Source of the DNA: Bacillota bacterium
Lineage (GTDB): Bacteria; Bacillota; Clostridia; Lachnospirales; Lachnospiraceae
Direction of reading: 5' to 3'
DNA: 22,012 nt
Assembly (NCBI GenBank): GCA_023439505.1
Contig: JAEXNR010000035.1
Span: 1-22,012, forward strand
The notes under the pieces are model-generated. The model was not told where the DNA came from. It did not search any database and saw only the letters and a program-made list of their open reading frames with translations. Of this stretch, positions 13,996 through 21,643 are shown piece after piece. Made by a program: the position numbers and the translations under genes. Numbering within the stretch: the first letter of the stretch is position 1; the number at the start of each line of letters is the position of its first letter.

Positions 13996-15978
13996 TTATA
14001 AAACACTTTTTACCGCCTTTACCACATTCTCTGTGGTGAATCCGAACTTCTTGAATAATATACCTGCCGGGGCAGAAGCTCCAAACCCTTTCATGGTGAC
14101 TGTAGTTCCATCCAGACCTACATATTTTCCCCATCCGAAATCAGTACCGGCCTCAACTGCAACTCTTGCTCTAACATTCTTGGGCATTATACTCTCTTTG
14201 TACTCCTCAGACTGAGCCTCATATAGATCCATGGAAGGCATACTTACTACACGAACACTAATTCCTTCTTTCTCAAGCTCTGACTGTGCATTGATTCCAA
14301 GCTCTACTTCAGAACCGCTTGCCATAATAATGGCATCCGGTACTTCCTTACTGGAATCAGAAACAATATAGCCACCCTTCAGTGCCTCTTTCGATGAACC
14401 CGCTAACTGAGGAAGATTTTGACGTGTCAGTACCAGCGCAGTAGGTGTCGTTGTCGAGGTGATTGCATAATACCATGCCGCATTACATTCTGTTGCATCT
14501 GCAGGCCTAAAAACTGTAAAGTTTGGCATCGCGCGCAGCATTGCCAGCTGTTCGATAGGTTCGTGGGTAGGACCGTCTTCTCCCACGCCAATGCTGTCAT
14601 GCGTAAGTACATATGTGACCGGAAGTCCCATTAAAGCAGACAATCTTGCCATTGGCTTAACATAGTCACTAAATACAAAGAAGGTGGAAACATAGGGTCT
14701 TAATCCCCCATGTAGTGCCAGACCGTTACCAATCCCGGCCATTGCAAGCTCTCTTACGCCGAAGTGTAAATTACGACCGGCATAATCATTCTTTGAGAAA
14801 TCACCGCCGTCATTCATATATGTTTTTGTAGAAGGCGCAAGATCGGCTGAACCGCCAATCAAATTTGGAAGGTAATTCTTAATCTTGTTTATCGCCAGTC
14901 CGGAGAGATTTCTTGTAGCTTCCGGTTTATCTGCAAATGCCCAGAATTCCTCCTCGTTTATTAAACCAACCGCTGATGAAGCATCATGATATTGGTTCCA
15001 TAAATCCTTCATATCAGGGTAAGACTGAATATATTTTTCAAATAAATCATTCCAGGAAGCTTCCACCTTGGCATTCTCTTTTGCGATATTCTGATAATTA
15101 GCGTAAATCTCATCCGGAACCTCAAAGGCTTCCTCTTTTTCCCATCCGAGCTTTTCTCTTAATGCTCTCACATTATCAGCACCAAGCGGTTCCCCATGCG
15201 CACTTGCAAGACCTTCTCTCGGGCTGCCATGTCCAATCTTTGTCTTCACAGTAATCATGGTTGGTCTGCTAAGATCCGCCTTTGCCGCATCTATCGCTGC
15301 GCCTATTTCTTCCAGATTATTGCCGTCTTCTACTACGAGAGTCTGGAATCCAAATGCTTCAAAACGCTTCTTCACATCTTCAGTAAATGCGATCTCCGTA
15401 CTGCCTTCAATTGAAATCTTATTGGAATCATATAAAACGATCAATTTACCAAGACCAAGCGTACCAGCCAAAGACATTGCCTCGGAGGTGATGCCCTCCA
15501 TCATACAGCCATCTCCGCCAAGTACAAAGGTATAGTGATCAACAACAGAATATCCTTCTTTATTAAATTTTGCACCCAGATGTGCTTCTGCCATTGCCAT
15601 ACCCACTGCCATTGCCATACCTGCTCCCAATGGACCGGTAGTAGCTTCAACACCTGTCGTATGACCATATTCCGGATGTCCCGGCGTTAAAGATCCTTCC
15701 TGGCGAAATTGTGCCAAATCTTCTTTGGTCAAACCATAACCAAATAAATGTAATAAGGAGTATAACAGCATAGATCCATGGCCACCGGACAAAACGAACC
15801 GGTCTCTGTTTGGCCATTTGGGATTTGCGGGATTATGTTTCATATGCTTTGCCCATAATTCATATGCCATAGCTGCTGCTCCCAAGGGAAGTCCGGGATG
15901 ACCTGAATTCGCCTTTTGAACACCATCAGCGGACAATACTCTTATTGCATTCACTGACATTATATCGATGTTACTCAT
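13996..15978 (-). CDS. tkt: Transketolase
   Basis: Transketolase moves two-carbon units between sugar phosphates, with thiamine diphosphate and a divalent cation, in the non-oxidative pentose phosphate pathway. The 660-residue length is typical. Seen in order: ADGVQKANSGHPG near the N-terminus with the conserved His, LSGGHGSMLLYS, TGPLG, the cofactor-binding motif GGDGCMMEG continuing to DSNKISIEG, then in the pyrimidine domain DLAPSTKT, FGVRELAM with the catalytic Glu, and THDSIGVGEDGPTHEP. I start it at the ATG at 15978, with GAGGAGGAAA just upstream, because the protein then begins at the family start (MSNIDIMSVNAIRVLSADG). The frame is open to 16065, but that extension overlaps the transaldolase end. 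The start lies 37 bases after the transaldolase stop, in one operon. Confidence 0.97.
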   Translation of the reverse strand: MSNIDIMSVNAIRVLSADGVQKANSGHPGLPLGAAAMAYELWAKHMKHNPANPKWPNRDRFVLSGGHGSMLLYSLLHLFGYGLTKEDLAQFRQEGSLTPGHPEYGHTTGVEATTGPLGAGMAMAVGMAMAEAHLGAKFNKEGYSVVDHYTFVLGGDGCMMEGITSEAMSLAGTLGLGKLIVLYDSNKISIEGSTEIAFTEDVKKRFEAFGFQTLVVEDGNNLEEIGAAIDAAKADLSRPTMITVKTKIGHGSPREGLASAHGEPLGADNVRALREKLGWEKEEAFEVPDEIYANYQNIAKENAKVEASWNDLFEKYIQSYPDMKDLWNQYHDASSAVGLINEEEFWAFADKPEATRNLSGLAINKIKNYLPNLIGGSADLAPSTKTYMNDGGDFSKNDYAGRNLHFGVRELAMAGIGNGLALHGGLRPYVSTFFVFSDYVKPMARLSALMGLPVTYVLTHDSIGVGEDGPTHEPIEQLAMLRAMPNFTVFRPADATECNAAWYYAITSTTTPTALVLTRQNLPQLAGSSKEALKGGYIVSDSSKEVPDAIIMASGSEVELGINAQSELEKEGISVRVVSMPSMDLYEAQSEEYKESIMPKNVRARVAVEAGTDFGWGKYVGLDGTTVTMKGFGASAPAGILFKKFGFTTENVVKAVKSVL

Positions 15979-16015
15979 TATGTTTCCTCCTCGTAAATAA
16001 AGTAAACTGCCACTT

Positions 16016-16675
16016 CTACTTCTCATCACCAAATACTGCTCTATAATCCTGCTGGAATTTTTCAATTCCTGCAGTTGTTAACGGATGTTTTGTGCATTGC
16101 TCAATTACGCTGTAAGGTACTGTAGCAATATCGGCACCGGCCAAAGCACACTCAGTTACATGGATCGAAGTGCGGATACTTGCTGCAATGATTTCAGATT
16201 TGATATTAAACTGTTTAAAGATCTGTGAGATTGTTTTAATAAGCTCTGTACCGGTTGTTGAGATATCATCAAGACGCCCAACGAATGGAGATACATAGGT
16301 TGCTCCGGCTCTGGCTGCAAGCAATGCCTGATTTGCGGTAAATATTAAAGTGACATTTGTTTTTATTCCTTCCGAAGCAAGAACTTTTGTAGCTTTCAGT
16401 CCTTCTATCGTCATTGGAATTTTAACAACCATATTAGGATGAATTTTTGCGATCTCTCTGCCTTCTGTAATCATGTCTTCTGCATTCACAGTGGTCGCCT
16501 TTACTTCACCGCTGATGGGACCATCCACAATAGATGTAATCTCCTTAATTACTTCTTCAAAGTTTCTTCCCTCTTTTGCAATTAATGAAGGATTGGTTGT
16601 AACGCCACAAATTACTCCAAGATCATTTGCCTTTTTAATGTCTTCCACATTTGCCGTATCAATAAACAGCTTCAT
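16016..16675 (-). CDS. tal: Transaldolase, short (TalC/FSA-like) subfamily
   Basis: This is a 219-residue class I aldolase-fold enzyme that transfers dihydroxyacetone between sugar phosphates. The Schiff-base lysine is K85 in MVVKIPMT, and the N-terminal FIDTAN and GVTTNPSL motifs are typical. The short subfamily holds both transaldolases and fructose-6-phosphate aldolases. Known differences are Gln59 and Tyr131 in E. coli FsaA, against Glu and Phe (E96, F178 in TalB) in transaldolases. Here E57 (GEV) and F131 (VSPFVGR) occupy those places, so I read it as a true transaldolase. GGGAGGAAA lies upstream of the ATG. It is first in the operon, followed by transketolase. Together they carry out the carbon shuffling that lets a fermenter use pentoses and make ribose phosphate. 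Confidence 0.94.
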   Translation of the reverse strand: MKLFIDTANVEDIKKANDLGVICGVTTNPSLIAKEGRNFEEVIKEITSIVDGPISGEVKATTVNAEDMITEGREIAKIHPNMVVKIPMTIEGLKATKVLASEGIKTNVTLIFTANQALLAARAGATYVSPFVGRLDDISTTGTELIKTISQIFKQFNIKSEIIAASIRTSIHVTECALAGADIATVPYSVIEQCTKHPLTTAGIEKFQQDYRAVFGDEK

Positions 16676-16709
16676 AATAATTTCCTCCCAGATTCAAGGG
16701 ACTATACCA

Positions 16710-16738
16710 GGATGATATACCGAAATAGCTATCATTCC
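16710..16738. promoter_or_regulatory. Inverted repeat in the transaldolase leader
   Basis: GGATGATA (16710-16717) and TATCATTCC (16730-16738) form an imperfect inverted repeat, with one bulged base and a 12-base centre. It lies between the predicted promoter and the transaldolase start, so it could be an operator or an RNA hairpin in the leader. Confidence 0.35.
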
Positions 16739-16802
16739 GAATAGCCGCGCCTTAATTAATGATATAATGTTAATATTGTTACGCATATCCAACTAAATAT
16801 AC

Positions 16803-16831
16803 AGTATAATCGTATTTGTGGCTTTTGGCAA
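16803..16831 (-). promoter_or_regulatory. Sigma-A type promoter of the transaldolase-transketolase operon
   Basis: The minus strand reads TTGCCA (16826-16831), a 17-base spacer and TATACT (16803-16808). It is about 130 bases upstream of the transaldolase start, implying a leader of about 120 nt. A weaker match closer in cannot be excluded. Confidence 0.7.
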
Positions 16832-16849
16832 TACAAAAAAGCAAATAGT

Positions 16850-19066
16850 TTAATAATTAAACAAATACTTGGTTTCAAACAGTTCTATGGACATCGGCTT
16901 TGCAAAATAAAACCCTTGTATAATATCACAACCGATGGAACAAAGATACTCTACCTGCTCCCTGGTTTCAATGCATTCTGCCACTACCTTCATATGAAGT
17001 TCCTTGGCCATTGAGATAGTATTACGTATTACAGTTAGTCCCCGCTCCACTTCATCTGTTATTTTAAACATTTCTCCATCCAGTTTAAGTGCATCCAGTG
17101 GAATGTCTTTCAGAGAATTCAAGGAAGAATAACCTGCACCAAAATCATCCATTGAAACAATAAACCCGTGAGCTCTTAGTAGAACCACTGTCTGAATTAA
17201 CATCTCTTTATTTTGCAGGAATGCACTCTCTGTTAACTCTAGTTCTAAAAATTCATGCGGTACCTGGTATTCATCCACAATATTTCTTATGACCTGTGCC
17301 AAATTGGGATTGGCAAAATTAATTCTGGAAATATTTACCGAAATTGGGATCGGTGTGCATCCTTTATCCAGCCATTCTCTAAGAATTTCACACACTTTTC
17401 TTAACATATATAAATCCAGATCAATAATAAATCCATTCTTTTCGAATACAGGAATAAAATAACCGGGTGATACCATTCTTCCCTTTTGATTCATCCATCT
17501 CACAAGAGCTTCCGCCCCGGTGATCGTTTCTTCCTTGGAATTAACTTTTGGTTGAAGATAGACCAAAAATTCATTGTTTTTTAATGCATCATACATGGTT
17601 TTCTCTATCTCTTCCTCTTCTAGCAACCTCTTTTTATCAACGTCGCCAAAGAAAGAAATATACTCTTCATTGCTTCCTTTAATTTTATTCTTCGCCATGG
17701 ATGCAAAATCTCCCATTCGATCAATCGAATTTTGCTTATCCGTGATATAGTAAATACCGAAATAAAATTTAATCGTATGCGTATCCTTTAATTGATGCAG
17801 CTTTTCATTCAATAGTTTAATTCTTCTAATAATATCTTTTTCATTTTGAAACGTCACAAGAACATAGAATTGATCAGCAGAATATCTGGTAAAAGGTTCT
17901 TCCTGTTTTACCCACTTCTTTAGTATCGCGTAAATATCCTTTAATACTTCATCTCCCCTTTGATATCCAAAAGCATCATTAATAATTTTGAAACGGTTGA
18001 TATCGAAATTAATTAATGCAAATTTTCTCTTGGAATTAAATCTACGATTAAGAATTTTATTCACATCAATACGGAATTTATACCAGTTATCTCCCCCGGT
18101 TACCGGATCTAAATATAACATCTGATTAACTTTACGACTGGAAAACTTCTGATTTGACACCAGCATAATAAATAGAAGAACTATGATAATTAATACAAAC
18201 GCCCAATTTAAATTCGTAATGGTTACGTTCTCTTGGACAATAGGATTTATTTGATTTAATACCCCAATAAATAAGGTCCAGTTATTTACCTTAATGGGTT
18301 TCTGATACCAGATATACTCATTTGTTGGCTGATTTATTAAACCGAACAGGTTATTTAAATTGAGATCAGAAGATTTATTTTCGTCCTGATTAAAAAACGT
18401 TCCACTGAGAATCAATTTATCATAGTTAAAACCGGAAGCATCATATCCCTTTTCACAGGATATCACTTCATTCTTGCCATTTAAAATGAAAAGCAAACTA
18501 TCCTCCAGTTTATTTTCCTCTAAATAGCCCAAGTTATCTAAATTTGCACTGATGGTGGCAATTAAAATTCCCTTTAAATCCGCACCCGATTTGATGGGGG
18601 CTACAAACCGGAAAACTGGTTCCTGGTTTTTAACGTATGTAACTTTATCCGTGGATATATTAATTTCTTTCTCATTAAAATCATGAAAGAATTCTTCTTT
18701 CGAAATATTAATCGAATTTCCCTTTATATTGTAACCTGAGCCGGACATATCAACAATTGCCAGATCCATATATGATCTATCCTGAGCCAATAGGGGCAAA
18801 ATTGTCATTATTTTCTCTTTTGTCATTTCCCCTGTTTGCCCTGCAATGTTTGCTGACGCCTGCACAGACAAATAATTGTTTCGAATGCATTCCCCAAGAG
18901 AGAATGCCATGCTATCCGATATCTTGTTATAACTTGTTAAAGCGGCTTCTTTATCCAGCTGTGCCATTTTATTAATATGGTATACCCCGGAAAAAATGAA
19001 TGCCAAGGTTATGCCTATTGCCGTTACTAGCAATAATACCATCCTATTCTTTGGTAATGGTTTCAT
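16850..19066 (-). CDS. Membrane-anchored degenerate GGDEF-EAL protein, probable c-di-GMP phosphodiesterase
   Basis: A 738-residue protein with TM1 (about 9-28), an extracytoplasmic Cache-like sensor (about 32-280) and TM2 (about 288-304). The GGDEF domain (about 315-475) has lost its signature: the GGDEF loop reads SADQF (396-400), so cyclase activity is unlikely, though D355 and ND364-365 remain. The EAL domain (about 490-735) keeps the catalytic set: E519-A-L, N578, E613 in LTES, D640-D641 in MDDFG, K661, E697 and Q717. AEC replaces the usual AEG. It should hydrolyse cyclic di-GMP, tuned by the sensor. Two starts are possible, 19087 and 19066. I prefer 19066, because the predicted promoter would start transcription near 19093, leaving the first ATG without a leader. 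Its ribosome binding site is then a run of six G (19073-19078). Confidence 0.9.
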   Translation of the reverse strand: MKPLPKNRMVLLLVTAIGITLAFIFSGVYHINKMAQLDKEAALTSYNKISDSMAFSLGECIRNNYLSVQASANIAGQTGEMTKEKIMTILPLLAQDRSYMDLAIVDMSGSGYNIKGNSINISKEEFFHDFNEKEINISTDKVTYVKNQEPVFRFVAPIKSGADLKGILIATISANLDNLGYLEENKLEDSLLFILNGKNEVISCEKGYDASGFNYDKLILSGTFFNQDENKSSDLNLNNLFGLINQPTNEYIWYQKPIKVNNWTLFIGVLNQINPIVQENVTITNLNWAFVLIIIVLLFIMLVSNQKFSSRKVNQMLYLDPVTGGDNWYKFRIDVNKILNRRFNSKRKFALINFDINRFKIINDAFGYQRGDEVLKDIYAILKKWVKQEEPFTRYSADQFYVLVTFQNEKDIIRRIKLLNEKLHQLKDTHTIKFYFGIYYITDKQNSIDRMGDFASMAKNKIKGSNEEYISFFGDVDKKRLLEEEEIEKTMYDALKNNEFLVYLQPKVNSKEETITGAEALVRWMNQKGRMVSPGYFIPVFEKNGFIIDLDLYMLRKVCEILREWLDKGCTPIPISVNISRINFANPNLAQVIRNIVDEYQVPHEFLELELTESAFLQNKEMLIQTVVLLRAHGFIVSMDDFGAGYSSLNSLKDIPLDALKLDGEMFKITDEVERGLTVIRNTISMAKELHMKVVAECIETREQVEYLCSIGCDIIQGFYFAKPMSIELFETKYLFNY

Positions 19067-19099
19067 GCTTGTCCCCCCAATAAACATCTTTCCTTAGAG

Positions 19100-19129
19100 A
19101 TTATAAAAAATCTTAAGATAATATTCCAA
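19100..19129 (-). promoter_or_regulatory. Promoter of the GGDEF-EAL gene with a palindrome in its spacer
   Basis: The minus strand has TTGGAA (19124-19129), an 18-base spacer and a perfect TATAAT (19100-19105). A perfect 10-bp palindrome ATCTTAAGAT (19110-19119) lies entirely inside the spacer, where a bound repressor would block RNA polymerase. An eight-base copy, ATCTTAAG, recurs at 19190-19197. Confidence 0.65.
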
Positions 19130-19380
19130 AGAGAGTTGTTCAACTGCTTGCATATTAATTTTATCATTCTGTTCCCCTAATATAATTTAATCTTAAGTCC
19201 CTTATATGACTAATGGCTGACGTAAATTACTATATGAAAGTAGCTACACTTTACATCGCTTTATGATATATTCTTTTATTCGAAGCTATCATCTCCAACA
19301 AGAATTATAGTTCAAGTCAGTTTCCGTGATATCCCTTCTTATATTTCATAGACTTATAAAATAACTATACCATAGATATG

Positions 19381-19449
19381 AAATATATGATAATAGGGAT
19401 TATTCCTTATAAATTCTATGCCATCACAGATCCCTGTTATCACATATTT
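19381..19449. repeat. 20-bp imperfect inverted repeat after the aldo-keto reductase gene
   Basis: Arms 19381-19400 and 19430-19449 are complementary at 18 of 20 positions, with a 29-base loop. The hairpin starts three bases after the reductase stop codon on the minus strand. No T-run follows on that strand, so it is not a classical terminator. It could stabilise the mRNA 3' end or stop transcription inefficiently. Confidence 0.6.
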
Positions 19450-19452
19450 ATT

Positions 19453-20583
19453 TTATTCCCTTACTACCAGCAATTCTTCAACTCTTTTCAGTTGTTTTCT
19501 GATTTCGAGATTTTGAGGACATTTCTTTTCACATTGTCTGCAATTGCTACAATCTTTCATTGTTTTACCGCCATCCTCCAGATACTTTTTCATTTCATTC
19601 TTTGCATGGTCAGTTAATCCATACACATTATGGTACGTGAACAAGTTAAAGATATGCGGTATTTTAATCTCCCTGGGACATGGTTGACAATACGCACAGC
19701 CGGTGCAATATAGATCACTGAACTTCTTCAATGTTTCTACCGCTTCTCCTAATTGTCTCCATTCCTCTTCCAGAAGTGGTGTATCATCTCCAGCTATGCT
19801 AAGATTTTTATTCAACATTTCAATATTTTCCATGCCGGATAGAGCACAGCTGACATTAGGATTACCCAATACAAACTTAAAAGCCAATTCATAGGTTGCC
19901 ATAGAAGGTTTTCCCGTCAACTTATTGTAGAGATCCGTTGGCGCCGCTAATCTTCCACCGCCTACAGGTCCCATAACTGCTACTCCTAAACCCTTTGACG
20001 CTGCATATGATATCATATCTTCATTGCTACGGTCAAGGAGATTGTATTGAATCAGCATTGTTTCCATTATTTCAGCTTTATCAATGATGTATTTTATATA
20101 TTCTGCTTTATCATGAAATGAAAAAGAGATATGTCTGATCAATCCCTCTTCCTTGGCTTTTTGAGCCTCCCGAAGTAAATTAAGACCAATCATCTTTTCA
20201 TCAAAGCTCTCTTTATTGATTCCCCAAAAATGGTAGAAGTCAATATATTCTGTATCCATTTTCTTTAAGCTATTCTCAAGATTTCTTCTATAGTCCCCCG
20301 CCGTTTTAACTTCATTTCCAAGGGGTATTTTCGTAGATAACATCACCTTATCACGAAATTCCTTTACCGCTTTTCCTACAATTGCCTCACTGTTCTCATG
20401 CAGATAGTAAGGAGCTGAATCGAAATAATTTACACCGTTATGATAGGCGTGGTGTAACATTTTAATTGCTTTTTCTTCCTCCACAAACCATTTGCCATTA
20501 TTTTCTATTTCCGGAAGACGCATACATCCAAATCCAAGTGCTGAAATTTTCTTCCCCGTTGATCCATAATTTCTATATATCAT
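19453..20583 (-). CDS. Aldo-keto reductase with C-terminal 4Fe-4S ferredoxin domain
   Basis: The product is a 376-residue cytoplasmic oxidoreductase. The N-terminal TIM barrel (about 1-280) carries the aldo-keto reductase catalytic set: D55 in YFDSAPYY, Y60, K85 in LSTKIP and H118 in FYHFWG. The C-terminal part (about 290-370) holds two Cys clusters, C293-x2-C296-x2-C299-x2-C302-P and C345-x2-C348-x2-C351-x3-C355-P, as in dicluster ferredoxin domains. This fused type is common in anaerobic clostridia. It suggests electron exchange with iron-sulphur carriers instead of, or as well as, NADPH. The substrate is unknown. The ATG at 20583 has AGGAAGG about ten bases upstream, and a TATAAT box lies at 20619-20624. 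The gene stands alone. Confidence 0.95.
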   Translation of the reverse strand: MIYRNYGSTGKKISALGFGCMRLPEIENNGKWFVEEEKAIKMLHHAYHNGVNYFDSAPYYLHENSEAIVGKAVKEFRDKVMLSTKIPLGNEVKTAGDYRRNLENSLKKMDTEYIDFYHFWGINKESFDEKMIGLNLLREAQKAKEEGLIRHISFSFHDKAEYIKYIIDKAEIMETMLIQYNLLDRSNEDMISYAASKGLGVAVMGPVGGGRLAAPTDLYNKLTGKPSMATYELAFKFVLGNPNVSCALSGMENIEMLNKNLSIAGDDTPLLEEEWRQLGEAVETLKKFSDLYCTGCAYCQPCPREIKIPHIFNLFTYHNVYGLTDHAKNEMKKYLEDGGKTMKDCSNCRQCEKKCPQNLEIRKQLKRVEELLVVRE

Positions 20584-20618
20584 TCGTTACAAACCTTCCT
20601 TTCCTTTCTTATGATATT

Positions 20619-20651
20619 ATTATACCGCTAATAGCTATATTTATCTAGCTA
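20619..20651 (-). promoter_or_regulatory. Promoter region of the aldo-keto reductase gene
   Basis: The minus strand has a perfect TATAAT (20619-20624), 36 bases before the start codon, with a poor -35. Two copies of the palindromic hexamer TAGCTA (20632-20637 and 20646-20651, 14-base period) cover the spacer and -35 position and could be an operator. Confidence 0.5.
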
Positions 20652-20992
20652 TCCTTCCTCCGTTTATATTCAGTTTCAAATATAATATTACTGTCCACCC
20701 CCGGATAAGAATGCGGCGCAATGGTTTCGATTTATAACTTATCTGAAACTACCGTTCTGTCATATTGCAAGATCTTATCATTGATCCACAATTAAAGATT
20801 ATCCTCACGATTAAATCACAAAACAGGTTTATCATGTGGATAACCTCTCTACATTTAATGTATCATGTTGATGAGTGATTAGCATGTAAAATCGTACGAT
20901 TCCTTTTATAGCTGATGGGTTTCGGTGTTGAATTTCATATATAAGAAGTTAACCATTTAGAATTCATAAAGATGTATATGATGTATTTCAAT
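20652..20992. other. Gene-free stretch with DnaA-box-like cluster and palindrome
   Basis: No coding region is supported here. It contains three DnaA-box-like 9-mers between 20782 and 20843 (listed separately) and a perfect 12-bp palindrome AATCGTACGATT (20890-20901). The rest is A+T-rich and leads up to the tRNA operon terminator. Confidence 0.5.
20782..20843. promoter_or_regulatory. Cluster of three DnaA-box-like sequences
   Basis: TGATCCACA (20782-20790, plus) and TTATCCTCA (20799-20807, plus) each match the DnaA consensus TTATCCACA at 8 of 9 positions. TTATCCACA itself is read on the minus strand at 20835-20843. Three within 62 bases of A+T-rich non-coding DNA is more than expected by chance. 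dnaA and dnaN are not in the window, so it may be a regulatory DnaA-binding cluster and not the origin. Confidence 0.45.
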
Positions 20993-21015
20993 AAAAAAAG
21001 ACCTCTATAGAGGTC
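20993..21015 (-). terminator. Terminator of the rRNA-tRNA operon
   Basis: A perfect 16-bp palindrome GACCTCTATAGAGGTC (21000-21015) is followed on the minus strand by TTTTTTTATTG. It lies seven bases downstream of the last tRNA gene. Confidence 0.93.
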
Positions 21016-21021
21016 AGGCAA

Positions 21022-21094
21022 TGAGACATCCGGGATTCGAACCCGGGACACCTTGATTAAAAGTCAAGTGCTCTACCGACTGAGCTAATATCCC
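21022..21094 (-). tRNA. tRNA-Lys (anticodon UUU)
   Basis: A full cloverleaf is read on the minus strand: acceptor GGGATAT, D arm TAGCTCAGTCGGTAGAGCA, anticodon stem CTTGA/TCAAG with loop CTTTTAA, and T arm CCGGGTTCGAATCCCGG. It is 73 nt, with discriminator A and no encoded CCA. It is the last gene of the operon. Confidence 0.96.
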
Positions 21095-21135
21095 ATTTCA
21101 TATTGAGAAAAGCTATCAGCTTTTACAATACAAAA

Positions 21136-21208
<73 letters not shown>

Positions 21209-21289
21209 AAGGTCAACTTCGTTGGCCTAGGAAGAGTTATCCCTTCTCTTCTCGGGTAACGAAAGCTATTCGGTTGTATTGGTTTAAAA

Positions 21290-21363
21290 TTGCGGGGACA
21301 GGATTTGAACCTATGACCTTCGGGTTATGAGCCCGACGAGCTTCCAGACTGCTCCACCCCGCG
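21290..21363 (-). tRNA. Initiator tRNA-fMet (anticodon CAU)
   Basis: The minus strand begins CGCGGGGTGGAGCAG. The first base C faces A at position 72 (no pair), and the anticodon stem has the three G-C pairs (GGG/CCC) next to loop CTCATAA. Both are hallmarks of the bacterial initiator tRNA. It is 74 nt with no encoded CCA. Confidence 0.96.
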
Positions 21364-21426
21364 ATACCGTATAAGTCTGCAAGTGATAATCTCATCTATA
21401 CAAACTATTTGTTTGGCCAAAGCCAG

Positions 21427-21508
21427 TGGATGGGGAAGGATTCGAACCTTCGAAAGCGTCGCTAACAGATTTACAGTCTGCCCCCTTTGGCCACTCGGGA
21501 ACCCATCC
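21427..21508 (-). tRNA. tRNA-Tyr (anticodon GUA)
   Basis: A class II tRNA on the minus strand, 82 nt with a long variable arm. The acceptor is GGATGGG/CCCATCC, and anticodon GTA lies in the loop CTGTAAA. The T arm is GAAGGTTCGAATCCTTC, the discriminator is A and CCA is not encoded. Confidence 0.95.
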
Positions 21509-21537
21509 AAAATATACAACAAATATGAAATTGTTGA

Positions 21538-21610
21538 AGCCGATGATCGGACTCGAACCGATAACCTGCTGATTACAAGTCAGCTGCTCTGCCAATTGAG
21601 CCACATCGGC
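21538..21610 (-). tRNA. tRNA-Thr (anticodon UGU)
   Basis: Minus-strand cloverleaf with acceptor GCCGATG/CATCGGC, anticodon stem GCTGA/TCAGC around loop CTTGTAA, and T arm ATCGGTTCGAGTCCGAT. It is 73 nt, with discriminator U and no encoded CCA. Confidence 0.96.
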
Positions 21611-21643
21611 AATTCAATTAATCCAACAAATAGATTTACTGAG

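Larger units (their letters stand above)
19067..19452. other. Intergenic region between EAL gene and aldo-keto reductase gene
   Basis: The gap holds the EAL-gene promoter with its palindrome (19100-19130), a second ATCTTAAG copy (19190-19197), and a long imperfect inverted repeat next to the aldo-keto reductase stop codon (19381-19449). The stretch between is very A+T-rich and I see no gene in it. A plus-strand frame at 19378-19617 is antisense to the reductase gene. Confidence 0.5.

Noticed and set aside
15979..16065. N-terminal extension of transketolase
   Set aside because: It overlaps the transaldolase 3' end, and the ATG at 15978 has a strong ribosome binding site and gives the family-typical length.
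19378..19617. Plus-strand frame near the aldo-keto reductase end
   Set aside because: It is antisense to the Cys-rich end of the reductase gene and to its downstream hairpin, with no ribosome binding site.
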